Shown here one piece after another: positions 8,768 to 17,562 of a stretch of DNA of 64,000 nucleotides. Source of the stretch: Desulfatibacillum alkenivorans DSM 16219 (GTDB taxonomy: Bacteria > Desulfobacterota > Desulfobacteria > Desulfobacterales > Desulfatibacillaceae); the NCBI RefSeq assembly GCF_900142135.1, contig NZ_FQZU01000004.1, positions 62,001-126,000 of the forward strand, written 5' to 3'. Position 1 is the stretch's first letter. Each line of letters begins with the position of its first letter. Position numbers and translations under genes: made by a program. The notes under the pieces were generated by a model. It saw only the letters and a list, made by a program, of their open reading frames with translations. It was not told where the DNA came from and ran no database searches.

Positions 8768-8858
8768 AGGCCTGAAATGCCGTTTAAGGGAGCGTAACCA
8801 AGCAATTGCAGGGGGCGCCATATCTTGTTTTTATTGATTCATGAAGAGGAGGCTTAAA

Positions 8859-10076
8859 ATGATAAGAAGGTTGGTTTTAATTGCTTTGATTTGCATCTTG
8901 ATTCCTTGTGCGGCCATGGCCGAAGGGGCGAAATTCGGGATTGTTCTGCCCCTTTCAGGACCTTACGCCGCCATGGCGCAGGACATGAAGAACGGGGCCA
9001 TGCTGGCCACCGACCAAGTCAATCAGGCCGGGGGCGTTTTGGGCGGACAGGCCGAGTTGATCGTCAAGGATTCGCAGCTTAAGGCGGACATCGCCCTTCG
9101 CCGGGTCAAGGAAATGGTGGAGGAGGAGCATCTCACCGTCATCGGCGGAAACCTGTCCGGCGCCATCTCCCTGGTCATCAATGAATACGCTTGTAAAAAC
9201 AACCTGCTGTATATGTCTTATTGCTACAACAGCCTGCCTGTGGGCAAGGAGTTTTGCGGCAAAGGCTTCACCTCCGCAGTGATTCCCTATCAGAATCCCG
9301 ACGCCCTGGCGACGTATGCGTTCAAGAACCTGGGTAAAACCTGGATGTCCTTGTCCGCCGACTATCGCGGCTTCCACGACATGATGGCCAGTTGGATGTA
9401 CAACAGCGACCAGCTTGGCGGGGAGTTCAAGGGCAATATCTATCATCCGCTGGGAACGCGGGACTTTTCCACCTACATCCCCCGCATATTGGCGGAAAGC
9501 CCGGACATTCTGGTCCTGAACAACTACGGGGCCGATCAGATAGCCGCCATCAAACAGTTTTCCCAGTTGGGCCTGACCAAAAAGATGAAAATCGTCATCA
9601 GCAAGACCCATTTGCACATCGCCAAAGAATGCGGCAAGGCCTATGACGCAAACATTTACGGAGGGGCAACCTATTACTGGAACATGAAGGCTGCAGGCGA
9701 GGAAAACAAGAAATTCGTCGAGGCTTTTACGGCCAAATTCGGCGCGCCTCCTTCCGGGGACGCCGAGGCCGCCTATGTGGGAACCAAAGCCGTCTGGCAG
9801 GCCATTGCCAAAAACGGCGCTGCGGATAACGTGGATGCGCTAATCGACGCGCTGACCAGCATGACCGTGCAAACGCCCAAGGGGAGTGAACAGTTCCGGG
9901 CTTGCGACCATGCGCGCCAGCAATCCATTCTCGTGTTAAGGGGCCGCGGCGATCAATCCAAGGACTGGGACGTTTTTGAAGTTGTGCAGGAAGTCCCCTG
10001 GGAGGAAACCCTGCAATCCTGCGAAAACAACAAAAACAATCTGCCTTACGGAAATGTTCCCATCCCCACCAAGTAG
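8859..10076 (+). CDS. ABC transporter substrate-binding protein, branched-chain amide (HAAT) type
   Basis: 405 residues. A signal peptide (RRLVLIALICILIPCAAMA, then EG) leads into a type I periplasmic-binding fold (Peripla_BP_6): GIVLPLSGPYAAMAQDMKNG is the classic LivJ-like opening. An upstream in-frame ATG at 8841 is unlikely because AGAGGAGG falls inside that extension, six bases before the ATG at 8859. Family members bind leucine-type amino acids but also amides, urea and aromatic acids, so the ligand is open. Its place between a corrinoid methyltransferase and the permease genes suggests a methylated or amine-type compound (inference). Confidence 0.92.
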   Translation: MIRRLVLIALICILIPCAAMAEGAKFGIVLPLSGPYAAMAQDMKNGAMLATDQVNQAGGVLGGQAELIVKDSQLKADIALRRVKEMVEEEHLTVIGGNLSGAISLVINEYACKNNLLYMSYCYNSLPVGKEFCGKGFTSAVIPYQNPDALATYAFKNLGKTWMSLSADYRGFHDMMASWMYNSDQLGGEFKGNIYHPLGTRDFSTYIPRILAESPDILVLNNYGADQIAAIKQFSQLGLTKKMKIVISKTHLHIAKECGKAYDANIYGGATYYWNMKAAGEENKKFVEAFTAKFGAPPSGDAEAAYVGTKAVWQAIAKNGAADNVDALIDALTSMTVQTPKGSEQFRACDHARQQSILVLRGRGDQSKDWDVFEVVQEVPWEETLQSCENNKNNLPYGNVPIPTK

Positions 10077-10120
10077 CGGCGGCAAGGGGTTTTTCCATAA
10101 AAGAAGCAATTATAATCATG

Positions 10121-10152
10121 GAAAGGCGGCTTTGCCGAAAGAGCCGCCTTTC
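10121..10152 (+). terminator. Hairpin between binding-protein and permease genes
   Basis: Perfect 11-bp stem GAAAGGCGGCT / AGCCGCCTTTC with a 10-base loop, followed by CTTTTAG. This is a leaky terminator or mRNA-stabilising structure placed where transporter operons often need more binding protein than permease. Confidence 0.6.
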
Positions 10153-10208
10153 CTTTTAGCATTGATTGCGAGGCGCATATTCTGGATATCGACCTGAACC
10201 TCATCATC

Positions 10209-11060
10209 ATGCACATCCTGTTGGGCTTGGCCCTGGGCGCCATCTACATTTTGCTGGCGGCCGGGTTGACCATCGTCTACGGGCTTCTGGACGTTGTAAA
10301 CTTCGCCCACGGCGTTTTTTATATGCTGGGCGCCTACGCCGTATTTTTGGTCATATCCCTGACAGGCAGCTTCTGGATAGGCCTGGCCAGTGCGGCGATC
10401 ATCACCGGGTTGATCGGAGCCCTGGCCGAAGTGTTTTTATTGCGCCCCTTGTACGAAAAACATCAACTATACCCCTTGTTGTTAACCTTTGGATTTTCAG
10501 TCGCCGTCCCGGACCTGATGAAGGTCATATTCGGTTTGATCGGAAAGACCGTGGATTATCCCGAGGCGCTGAGCGGATTCATCCTGCTGGGAACCATTCC
10601 CTTTCCCAAATATCGCCTGTTCATCATCGTCCTCACGGCCGTGGTCATGACAAGCCTATGGCTCTTCCTGAAAAAAAGCGACCTGGGAATGGTCATGAGG
10701 GCGGCTACCTTGAACAGCAGGATGGTCGAGGCCCTGGGGATTGACGTGGCCCGAATCTGGACCGTGGGGTTCAGCATCGGCGTCGGCCTGGCTGCATTGG
10801 GAGGCGCCGTAGCGGCGCCCATGGTTTCCGCCAGCCCGGATATGGGCGTGGAAATTACCGTGGAAAGCTTTGTCGTGGTGGTGCTGGGAGGCTTGGGCAG
10901 CCTGGCGGGCGCCGTAACGGGCGGACTGATTATTGGTCAGGTGGTCAGCTTTGTTTCGCTGTTCGCCGGTCAATACTCCAAGGTGGCTATTTTTATCGTC
11001 ATGTTTATTGTGCTCCTGGTCAGGCCGCGGGGGCTTTTCGGAGAAGCCGGGAGGCACTGA
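10209..11060 (+). CDS. livH: ABC transporter permease, LivH type
   Basis: 283 residues, about eight membrane helices, BPD_transp_2 family. It has the typical opening GAIYILLAAGLTIVYGLLDV with VNFAHG and a C-terminal LVRPRGLFGE, both hallmarks of LivH. The ATG at 10209 lies almost inside the first helix. The reading frame stays open upstream with LDIDLNLII, which looks like a normal LivH N-terminus, but I see no standard start codon there; the true start may be a rarer codon between the hairpin and 10209. The subunit works with LivM in the inner membrane. The symbol follows the family; the substrate need not be an amino acid. Confidence 0.88.
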   Translation: MHILLGLALGAIYILLAAGLTIVYGLLDVVNFAHGVFYMLGAYAVFLVISLTGSFWIGLASAAIITGLIGALAEVFLLRPLYEKHQLYPLLLTFGFSVAVPDLMKVIFGLIGKTVDYPEALSGFILLGTIPFPKYRLFIIVLTAVVMTSLWLFLKKSDLGMVMRAATLNSRMVEALGIDVARIWTVGFSIGVGLAALGGAVAAPMVSASPDMGVEITVESFVVVVLGGLGSLAGAVTGGLIIGQVVSFVSLFAGQYSKVAIFIVMFIVLLVRPRGLFGEAGRH

Positions 11061-11067
11061 GCGGATT

Positions 11068-12045
11068 ATGGAAGAAAAGCTGGAAAATCCATATAGCCTG
11101 AAAATCGTGTGGGCGATCCTGCTGGTTCTGGCGCCCATGCCTTTGGTTTTATCCACGCCCCTGGCTACGGAAATTCTCATTTACGCAATTTTCGCCATGG
11201 GCTTCAACCTCGCCCTGGGCCATACCGGCATCCTTTCCTTTGGGCACGCCGCGTATTTCGGCCTGGGTTGCTATGTCACCGGAATGGCTTTGCGGTATCT
11301 TGAGTTGGGCGTGTTCCCCGCCCTTTTACTGGGAACGCTCGCGGCGGGCTTGGCTGCTCTGGCGCTGGCCGCCCTGGCGGTGAAAAGGCAGGGCGTCTAC
11401 TTTGCCATGATTTCCCTGGCTTTTTCCCAAATGCTGTACTTTCTGGCCCTTTCGCCCCTTAAAGGCCTGACAGGCGGCGAGGACGGCCTCAAGTTTATCC
11501 CTAAGCTGGCCATTGAATTTCCTGCGCCGCTGGACTTGAGCAAGCCTTTGTCCGCCTATTTTTTCACCCTGTTTTTCTTCGCATTGGCTATATTCGCCAT
11601 GCGCCAGGTTTTAAATTCGCCCATGGGACGGCTGCTGCCGGCCATTCGGGAAAACGAAGCCCGAGTCAAGTCTTTAGGCTTTCCTTCACACGCCTTAAAA
11701 ATCATGTCCATGGCGATTTCCGGCCTTTTTTGCGGCCTTGCCGGGGGGCTTTTGACCGTGTACCTGGGGTATGTTCCATTATCCACCCTGCATTGGTTCA
11801 CCTCCGGCTCGATTATGATGATGACCATTTTGGGCGGCATGCAAAGTTTTTCCGGGCCTATCGTGGGAGTCCTCGTCTTTCTATGCCTCCAGGATGTAAC
11901 CGGCAATTTTACGGAGCGTTGGGAGCTGTTTTCGGGAACCCTCTTCATGGCGCTGATTCTGCTCTTCCCCCAGGGCGTTGCGGGGACCATCAGACAGCGG
12001 GTGCGGCGCCGCATGGCGCCGGCGATCCCGGAGCAGCAAACATGA
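11068..12045 (+). CDS. livM: ABC transporter permease, LivM type
   Basis: 325 residues, multi-spanning. LGHTGILSFGHAAYFGLG is the LivM signature, followed by GEDGL and a C-terminal 'FPQGVAGTIRQR'. I place the start at the ATG at 11068, seven bases after the stop of livH, with GGGAGG upstream. The longer frame that overlaps livH is not needed. Its stop overlaps the next start (ATGA), so it is translationally coupled to livG. Confidence 0.9.
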   Translation: MEEKLENPYSLKIVWAILLVLAPMPLVLSTPLATEILIYAIFAMGFNLALGHTGILSFGHAAYFGLGCYVTGMALRYLELGVFPALLLGTLAAGLAALALAALAVKRQGVYFAMISLAFSQMLYFLALSPLKGLTGGEDGLKFIPKLAIEFPAPLDLSKPLSAYFFTLFFFALAIFAMRQVLNSPMGRLLPAIRENEARVKSLGFPSHALKIMSMAISGLFCGLAGGLLTVYLGYVPLSTLHWFTSGSIMMMTILGGMQSFSGPIVGVLVFLCLQDVTGNFTERWELFSGTLFMALILLFPQGVAGTIRQRVRRRMAPAIPEQQT

Positions 12046-12794
12046 TTATCAAAGCGGAAAAACTGACCAAGAAATTCGGCGGGCTCGTGGCCGTGGATCA
12101 GGTGGATTTTACGTTGGCCGCCGGAGAATTCAAGTCCATCATCGGCCCGAACGGGGCCGGTAAAACCACCCTGTTCAACCTGATAGCAGGGGCAGAGCCC
12201 GTGGACGGGGGACGAATATTATTTCAAGGCGATGAAATCACTAACCTTCCCCAGGAGCGCATTGCGCGGATGGGCGTCGTCAAAACCTGTCAGACATCCC
12301 AATTTTTTCCCTCCTTATCGGTAATGCAGAATTTAAGCGTAGCCGCCCAGCCTCCCAGTTCATGGCGTTCTCTTTGGCGCGGAAAAGGGCTTGCCCAAAA
12401 AACGCTCAGGCAGGCAAAAGCCGTACTAAAGCAGGTCGGCCTTGAAAGCGCCGCCGACTGTCCGGCGGAAGCCCTATCCCACGGGGAAAGGCGCTATTTG
12501 GACTTAGGGCTGGCTCTGGCGGCCAATCCCAAGGTTTTGCTCCTGGATGAGCCGACCGCCGGCATGAGTCCGGCGGAAACCCGCCAGGCCGCAAGGCTTA
12601 TAAAGCATCTTGCCCAGGAATTCAGCCTATCCGTAATCCTGGTGGAGCACGACATGGGGGTGGTCATGGAAGTTTCGGACCGGGTGCTGGTGATGAACGA
12701 AGGGCGGATTTTTGCGGAAGGGGCGCCGCAGGAAATAAGGCGAAATCCCGACGTGCAAAGGATCTACCTTGGAAAGGGGAGGGCGGCGTGCTGA
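12042..12794 (+). CDS. livG: ABC transporter ATP-binding protein, LivG type
   Basis: 250 residues. Walker A GPNGAGKTT, a signature loop written LSHGERR (usually LSYGQQR), and Walker B VLLLDEPTAGMSP with switch His in VEHDMGVVMEVSD. The length and the extended helical segment after Walker A fit LivG. The start overlaps the livM stop by four bases and its end overlaps the livF start by seven. Confidence 0.92.
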   Translation: MIIKAEKLTKKFGGLVAVDQVDFTLAAGEFKSIIGPNGAGKTTLFNLIAGAEPVDGGRILFQGDEITNLPQERIARMGVVKTCQTSQFFPSLSVMQNLSVAAQPPSSWRSLWRGKGLAQKTLRQAKAVLKQVGLESAADCPAEALSHGERRYLDLGLALAANPKVLLLDEPTAGMSPAETRQAARLIKHLAQEFSLSVILVEHDMGVVMEVSDRVLVMNEGRIFAEGAPQEIRRNPDVQRIYLGKGRAAC

Positions 12795-13498
12795 CAGTCG
12801 ACACGGTTCAGGTCTGCTACGGAAAAAGCCCGGCTGTGCAGGATGTCTCGCTGCGCGTGGCGCCGGGGGAAACCGTGCTGCTTCTGGGCAGAAACGGCGC
12901 CGGCAAAAGCACCTTGCTGAAAAGCATCATGGGCGTGGAGCCTCCCTGTTCCGGCCGCATAATCTTCCAAGATCGTCCGATTACAGGCTCGTCCCCCTGC
13001 AAAATCGCCCGGCAGGGCATATGCTACATCCCCGAGGACAGGCAGGTTTTCAGCAATCTTTTGGTCCTGGAAAATCTGGAAATGGGCATGCTGGCCCATA
13101 AGAATAGGCTGGATCGCCGTGAGAGTCTTGAACGGGTTTTCAGCTACTTTCCCCGGCTTAAAGAAAGATTAGGGCAACAAGCCGGCAGCCTTTCGGGCGG
13201 CGAACAGCAGATGCTTGCCATAGCCCGCGGCCTGGTGTCCAAGCCCCAATTGATGCTGGTGGATGAGCCTACGGAAGGATTGATGCCGATTCTGGTGGAT
13301 GAAGTGGCAGGCATTTTGCGCCGGTTAAGGGAGGAAGGCGTGGCCATTTTGTTGGTGGAGCAGAATTACCCCATGGCCATGAGCCTGGGGGAAGATCTGA
13401 GCGTGTATTTTATGGAAAAAGGAAGAATTCTGAAACACGGCAATATTAAAGAGTTCCTAGCAGGCTTTGACGATCCGGACCATTGGATGAAGATGTAA
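12788..13498 (+). CDS. livF: ABC transporter ATP-binding protein, LivF type
   Basis: 236 residues. Walker A GRNGAGKST, signature SLSGGEQQ, and Walker B LMLVDEPTEGLMP, with the LivF-type 'EDRQVFSNLLVLENLEMG' block. The start codon is GTG, preceded by GGGGAGGG inside the end of livG. It completes a five-component importer (binding protein, two permeases, two ATPases). Directly after its stop comes the dispersed repeat at 13522, so the operon probably ends here. Confidence 0.92.
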   Translation: MLTVDTVQVCYGKSPAVQDVSLRVAPGETVLLLGRNGAGKSTLLKSIMGVEPPCSGRIIFQDRPITGSSPCKIARQGICYIPEDRQVFSNLLVLENLEMGMLAHKNRLDRRESLERVFSYFPRLKERLGQQAGSLSGGEQQMLAIARGLVSKPQLMLVDEPTEGLMPILVDEVAGILRRLREEGVAILLVEQNYPMAMSLGEDLSVYFMEKGRILKHGNIKEFLAGFDDPDHWMKM

Positions 13499-13521
13499 CA
13501 TCCCGGCGACGCCCGTCATAG

Positions 13522-13753
13522 ATGGGCGCCCCAGGCAGAGCAGTACCGTGCCTGGGCGCGTCAGCGCAGTAGGTGCGACCTATGTGGTTGGTTAACGTCT
13601 ATAAACTCAGGCGGACGAACGACCCATCCAAATCCAAACAAAAAGCATGAATTCAACCCACGCCGTTCGCCCGCCGGACTTGCCTAATTTCTTCAAGCAC
13701 TTCGGCCGCACCTTTTGGCCTTCGGCCCCAGGCATTGCATGCCCGGGCCACCC
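13522..13753 (-). repeat. Dispersed repeat, copy A (~232 bp)
   Basis: Read on the minus strand, this aligns over its whole length with 17563-17796, in opposite orientation on the chromosome. Both ends are hairpins built on CCCAGGCA / TGCCTGGG: one at 13525-13557 with outer GCGCC arms, and one at 13726-13752. The best conserved blocks are the tract ending TACTGCGCTGACGCGCCCAG and an inner ATTCATGCTTTT block. Internally the copies differ by many substitutions and small indels, so they are old. On the plus strand both copies open with a short frame starting MN....VRPP..PNF. Confidence 0.8.
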
Positions 13754-13778
13754 AAAAACAAGAAGCGCAATCTTGAGA

Positions 13779-14450
13779 TCACGCAAAGCCTGGCGCTTGC
13801 TTGCTCATGGCGGCGATTTGGTCCAGAAGATCCAGGCGTTTTTCATCGTCCGCCTCAAAGAAGTTGACCACGCCCAAGAATTTCCAGATCTTTTTTCCGA
13901 AGGAAAGCACCTTTTTCATGTGCGGAGGCACGTTGTCGTTATAAGGATTGGGCCCCATGGATTCCAGGCTGGCGGCCACCTTCTCAAGTTCCGCGGGGAT
14001 TCGCTCCATGCGCCCCACGGTGGAAAAGGTGTAGGTCAGGCCCGTGAGCATGGAATTGTCGCTGCCGTTGAATTTGGTGCGGTAGTCCTTTTTGTAGATG
14101 ACCAGGGGCTTTTGCACGGCGAAAGCTATGCCGGTTTCCACCACGCCGCCTTCGTCCGGGGTTCTGCCGTTCATGTTAAAAACCAGGTAATCGCAGCCTT
14201 CAATGATTTGATACACGTCCACGGAGAATATGGCCCGGTTTACGAATTGATTGATGCGCCGGAACATCTTGTTGGTCACCCTGGGGTCGTTGGCCAGGCC
14301 CATGACGTATTTTTCCAAGCCGTCCCGTTGGGGCAGGAAGGTGTCATATCCCGCTTTTTCCAAAACGTCCGCAATCGCTTTCATCCCCCACTGCTCTTCG
14401 GGGCAGAACAAAGGCCCGGAGCAGTACACCCTCTTTTTTGAATGCTTCAT
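13779..14450 (-). CDS. Nucleoside 2-deoxyribosyltransferase family protein
   Basis: 223 residues. The fold starts with VYCSGPLFCPEE, has CDYLVFNMNGRTPDEGGVVETG in the middle, and ends with a helical tail. The 'DEG...E.G.A' segment carries the catalytic glutamate in this family (PF05014), which exchanges or hydrolyses the base of deoxynucleosides for salvage or housecleaning. It is longer than minimal family members (~150 residues); the extra C-terminal ~70 residues are unrecognised. AAAGG precedes the ATG. It lies next to repeat copy A and is followed by EcsC on the same strand. Confidence 0.85.
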   Translation of the reverse strand: MKHSKKRVYCSGPLFCPEEQWGMKAIADVLEKAGYDTFLPQRDGLEKYVMGLANDPRVTNKMFRRINQFVNRAIFSVDVYQIIEGCDYLVFNMNGRTPDEGGVVETGIAFAVQKPLVIYKKDYRTKFNGSDNSMLTGLTYTFSTVGRMERIPAELEKVAASLESMGPNPYNDNVPPHMKKVLSFGKKIWKFLGVVNFFEADDEKRLDLLDQIAAMSKQAPGFA

Positions 14451-14478
14451 GCTAACCTTTCTGAATTTTTAATCGTTG

Positions 14479-15258
14479 CTATAATTGCTCGTAAAGGCGC
14501 TTAATCTCCTCTTTGCCGTGCGTTCTTTCCAGGCGCCTGACCGTGAAATGCCCCTTGGCCATACATTGGAAATGATTCATGAATAACGTGTTAACAAGGC
14601 TTCCGCCCGCGGCGCCTATGATGGGAATGGCCGAGGCGGCGGCTTTTTCGGAGACGACTATGCCGAACCGGGAAGCTATGGTAGAAATAAGACGCACCAA
14701 GGCCGGAGCGGTCCCGTCAACAGCGCCCTTTCTGGCAAGGTATTCCACCGCTTCCCCCACGGTCCGGGACAAAGCCGTCCGTACGGCGTAATATCCGGTT
14801 TCACCAGCGTCGTCGCCTTCGCTGCGGCCTCCCAGGGCGAACACCTCCAGTCCGGCCGCCAGGGTGGAGGGGGACCTTATATTCTCGCCGTTTTCCCGGG
14901 CGATATCCAGGATGGATCGAAACATGATGACCGTGGAAATCGGCAGTTCCACGGACAGGGCGGCCAGGCCGAATGCGCCGCCGGCGGCGCCGGAAGCGGC
15001 TGCAGCCGCTTTATGAAAAAAATTGGAGGCCTTGGGCTGTGAATCTTGATTCATGGTCATGACCGCGGCGCCCACGGCTTTTTCCAAAGCTGTCTTGGTT
15101 GCGATTTTCACCGCGCTCCCCATTTTTTTCGGCAGCATGTCAAAGCCCTGCTCGATGGGAGCGCCAAGGGCGTTGGACAACTTGACCGCCAATCCGGGAT
15201 TTTCCAGCAGGCGTTTGGCTTCCTTAAGCTCTTTCAGTTCCTTTTCGTTAAGGCCCAT
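14479..15258 (-). CDS. EcsC family protein
   Basis: 259 residues. The alanine/glycine-rich core (AAAAASGAAGGAFGLAALSVELPISTVIMFRSI) and the later IPIIGAAGGSLVN block are typical of the EcsC family (PF12787), whose biochemical role is unknown. I choose ATG at 15258 because AGGAAGG lies upstream and it avoids overlapping the previous gene. It follows the TPR protein gene by 16 bases, so the two likely form an operon. Two hydrophobic stretches suggest membrane association. Confidence 0.82.
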   Translation of the reverse strand: MGLNEKELKELKEAKRLLENPGLAVKLSNALGAPIEQGFDMLPKKMGSAVKIATKTALEKAVGAAVMTMNQDSQPKASNFFHKAAAAASGAAGGAFGLAALSVELPISTVIMFRSILDIARENGENIRSPSTLAAGLEVFALGGRSEGDDAGETGYYAVRTALSRTVGEAVEYLARKGAVDGTAPALVRLISTIASRFGIVVSEKAAASAIPIIGAAGGSLVNTLFMNHFQCMAKGHFTVRRLERTHGKEEIKRLYEQL

Positions 15259-15274
15259 AAGGCCGCCTTCCTTC

Positions 15275-17143
15275 CTATCGCTGATTGTTTCGGGCTCTGT
15301 CCAAAAGCAGGGAGAAACGCTCAACCTGCCTTTGATAATAAGGGGCGCTCAGGTCGTAGTAACGGGCTTTTTGCGCAAATTGCAGGGCGCCCTTCAGGTC
15401 CCCTGCAGCATAAAGGCATTCCGCCACGGTGTCCAGGACGGAGGGCTTTTCCGGGGCCAGGGCGTAGGCGACTTCCGCGTATTTTATGGCCATGGCCGGA
15501 CTAATGAACTTTTGGTCTTTGGCGGTGGAAAGAATTCTGGCGAACAAATCCAGGGCGTCCACATATTGGGGCATTTTTTCCAAGGCGTCCTGCAGGATTT
15601 TGATGGCCTCCACATACCGCTCCTGGCGATAAAGCGTTTTCGCGTCTTGAAACTGGGCGCGCAAGGCGCGGTATTCCGCGGTTTTTTCGATATAAGACTT
15701 GGGGGGGCTGCTGTATTTGCCGTAGGCGTTATCCTGGCATTCCAAGGCTTTGTCCAGATCTCCGTTTTCATAATAGGCGGCGCTGGCGGCGTCCCACACA
15801 TAAGGGTAGCAAGGCCGGAATTTAAGGACTTTTTCCGCAAGCTCCAAACTTTTTTTGGGGTCCTTCACTGCGGAGTCCTTGGCATTGGCGTACAAATAGG
15901 TCAGGGCGGCCAATGCCTTGGGATAGTCGGGCAATACCTCCAGGGCGGCGTTGAACTCCTTTTCCGCCTCGGAGAACTTGTCATTGCGATAGGCTTCCCA
16001 GCCCGCTTCCACGTGCTTTTCGTATTCCATGTCGTAGGCGAACATGGGACTGTAGGAAACTCCCACCCGGGATCCGCTTTTCATGCCCATGAGACGCACT
16101 TCCGTCCCGGCTTCGGTTTTTTCGTAGAGCAGGGAAAAACTCCGGTTTTCCACCCTATGGGCTTTCATGTTAAGGTCCCGCACCCGCACGTAGTCCCGGG
16201 CGAAGGTGAATCCCTTGGGCCAATACGCCTTTTCCAGCCATTCGTCATCAGCGGTGACAATGCGGAAGTCTTCCTGGGAGTTGAAATAGACCTTGCAGCT
16301 TTTGTCGATGAATATTCCGGTATGCAGCACTTCGTCCGGCGCCAGGTCGAAATGCTTGCGGGTGACGATGTAGAGCTTGCTCCTTTCGTCATTGGCCCGC
16401 CGGATTCTATCCCGTCTGGCGAAGAAGTCGGGCGTCTGTTCAATATAGGGGAACTCCAGCAGATATCCGCTTTGGGGCAATTGCTCTTGAATTTCCCGGC
16501 CCCGGGATTGCTCGGTAAAGGTGTAATCCAGGGCCGTGATCACGTATTTGGACGCCGGGATGGTTATGTCCGGCGAAATCCTGGCTGCTATAAGATCATC
16601 CTCTTTATATAAAATATCACCATCCTTAATATTCCCCCCTTCAAAATGGTAGTTGTCCGCCGTGCTCTCCCCCATGAGGGCCGCCACTTCCTCCGAAGAG
16701 CCCATGGTGATGAAGCCCGCATACCAGCCTTCGGGCCGCCGGTTGATCCGGTATGAAGCCCGGCCTCTGAAGCTGTATTCGGAAAAATAAAAGATGGAGG
16801 CGAAAAACCACCGGTGGCCCCCGGCGCCCGGAAAGTAAATGACCAGGACGTCGTCCTTTTCCATTTTGGCGGATATGGGCGCCTTTGCATCCAGTTCGGA
16901 AAGATGGCAGACCGCCATGCGCGAGTTGGTGAACGTGATGGGGTACCAGGTGCGGGAGTACTGAATCCGGGTCTGCTCCAGCGGGATGTATTTTCCATCC
17001 CTGAAGATATACATGCCGTATTCATCGGGTTTGCTTTTCAGCTCAAAAGCGGCGGCGCCGGCTAAAGCAGGGGATAGAATGCAAAAAAGAACGCATAGGA
17101 GAAACATATTCAGCGGGATGGATTTTGAACGTGAATGAGGCAT
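15275..17143 (-). CDS. Secreted TPR-repeat protein
   Basis: 622 residues. A signal peptide (MFLLCVLFCILSPALAGAAA) is followed by ~340 residues of beta-rich sequence that I do not recognise, then from ~375 to ~600 a series of TPR helices ('GWEAYRNDKFSEAEKEFNAA', 'AYYENGDLDKALECQDNAYG', 'ECLYAAGDLKGALQFAQKAR'). TPRs bind protein partners, so a periplasmic or outer-membrane scaffold is likely. GGAGG lies eight bases before ATG. It leads an operon with EcsC. The function of the N-terminal domain is unknown. Confidence 0.85.
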   Translation of the reverse strand: MPHSRSKSIPLNMFLLCVLFCILSPALAGAAAFELKSKPDEYGMYIFRDGKYIPLEQTRIQYSRTWYPITFTNSRMAVCHLSELDAKAPISAKMEKDDVLVIYFPGAGGHRWFFASIFYFSEYSFRGRASYRINRRPEGWYAGFITMGSSEEVAALMGESTADNYHFEGGNIKDGDILYKEDDLIAARISPDITIPASKYVITALDYTFTEQSRGREIQEQLPQSGYLLEFPYIEQTPDFFARRDRIRRANDERSKLYIVTRKHFDLAPDEVLHTGIFIDKSCKVYFNSQEDFRIVTADDEWLEKAYWPKGFTFARDYVRVRDLNMKAHRVENRSFSLLYEKTEAGTEVRLMGMKSGSRVGVSYSPMFAYDMEYEKHVEAGWEAYRNDKFSEAEKEFNAALEVLPDYPKALAALTYLYANAKDSAVKDPKKSLELAEKVLKFRPCYPYVWDAASAAYYENGDLDKALECQDNAYGKYSSPPKSYIEKTAEYRALRAQFQDAKTLYRQERYVEAIKILQDALEKMPQYVDALDLFARILSTAKDQKFISPAMAIKYAEVAYALAPEKPSVLDTVAECLYAAGDLKGALQFAQKARYYDLSAPYYQRQVERFSLLLDRARNNQR

Positions 17144-17518
17144 ACAGCCGACCTCCGTTTAGCAGGCGGAAAAAGCTGCCATTTTAAAAACTCCGCTTTT
17201 TAAAACGGCCTTTTCATAAAAGAAGGAACATGAATCGACATAAAGAGGACAATAGACTCGTCCGCCGGACCCGCCGCCCTCATCAGCGAGCCGTCTTTCA
17301 TATTCCAATTGAAGTGGCGTCCTACATGCTCATGGGATGCGCCGGAAATAACGGCATGCACTCCCGTTTATCCCCGCGTCCCAGATAAGGCATGATAATA
17401 TAGAATGGCCCTGGTTTGCAAGGCGCCAGGGATTTTAAACCAAGATACAGTCATTCCAGTAATTTGCTTTTTCATTTTTTGCGCTTTTAACCTCCATTTC
17501 GCTGCAGTTCCACAACGA

Positions 17519-17546
17519 CGCTGGATCCCCGTTTCCGGAAATGACG
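17519..17546 (-). repeat. Short REP-like element
   Basis: On the minus strand: CGTCATTTCCGGAAACGGGG followed by ATCCAGCG. The CCGGAAACGG core is palindromic. Related copies lie at 50398-50432 and 63746-63770. Confidence 0.55.
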
Positions 17547-17562
17547 GATGGCGGCGATGGTA

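Noticed and set aside
10933-11067. A longer livM beginning inside livH
   Set aside because: The extension would overlap livH by over 120 bases and is not LivM-like; ATG 11068 gives a normal N-terminus.
13779-17143. Composite transposon formed by the two 233-bp inverted copies
   Set aside because: No transposase, no target-site duplication that I can see, and the copies are strongly diverged, so recent joint movement is unlikely.
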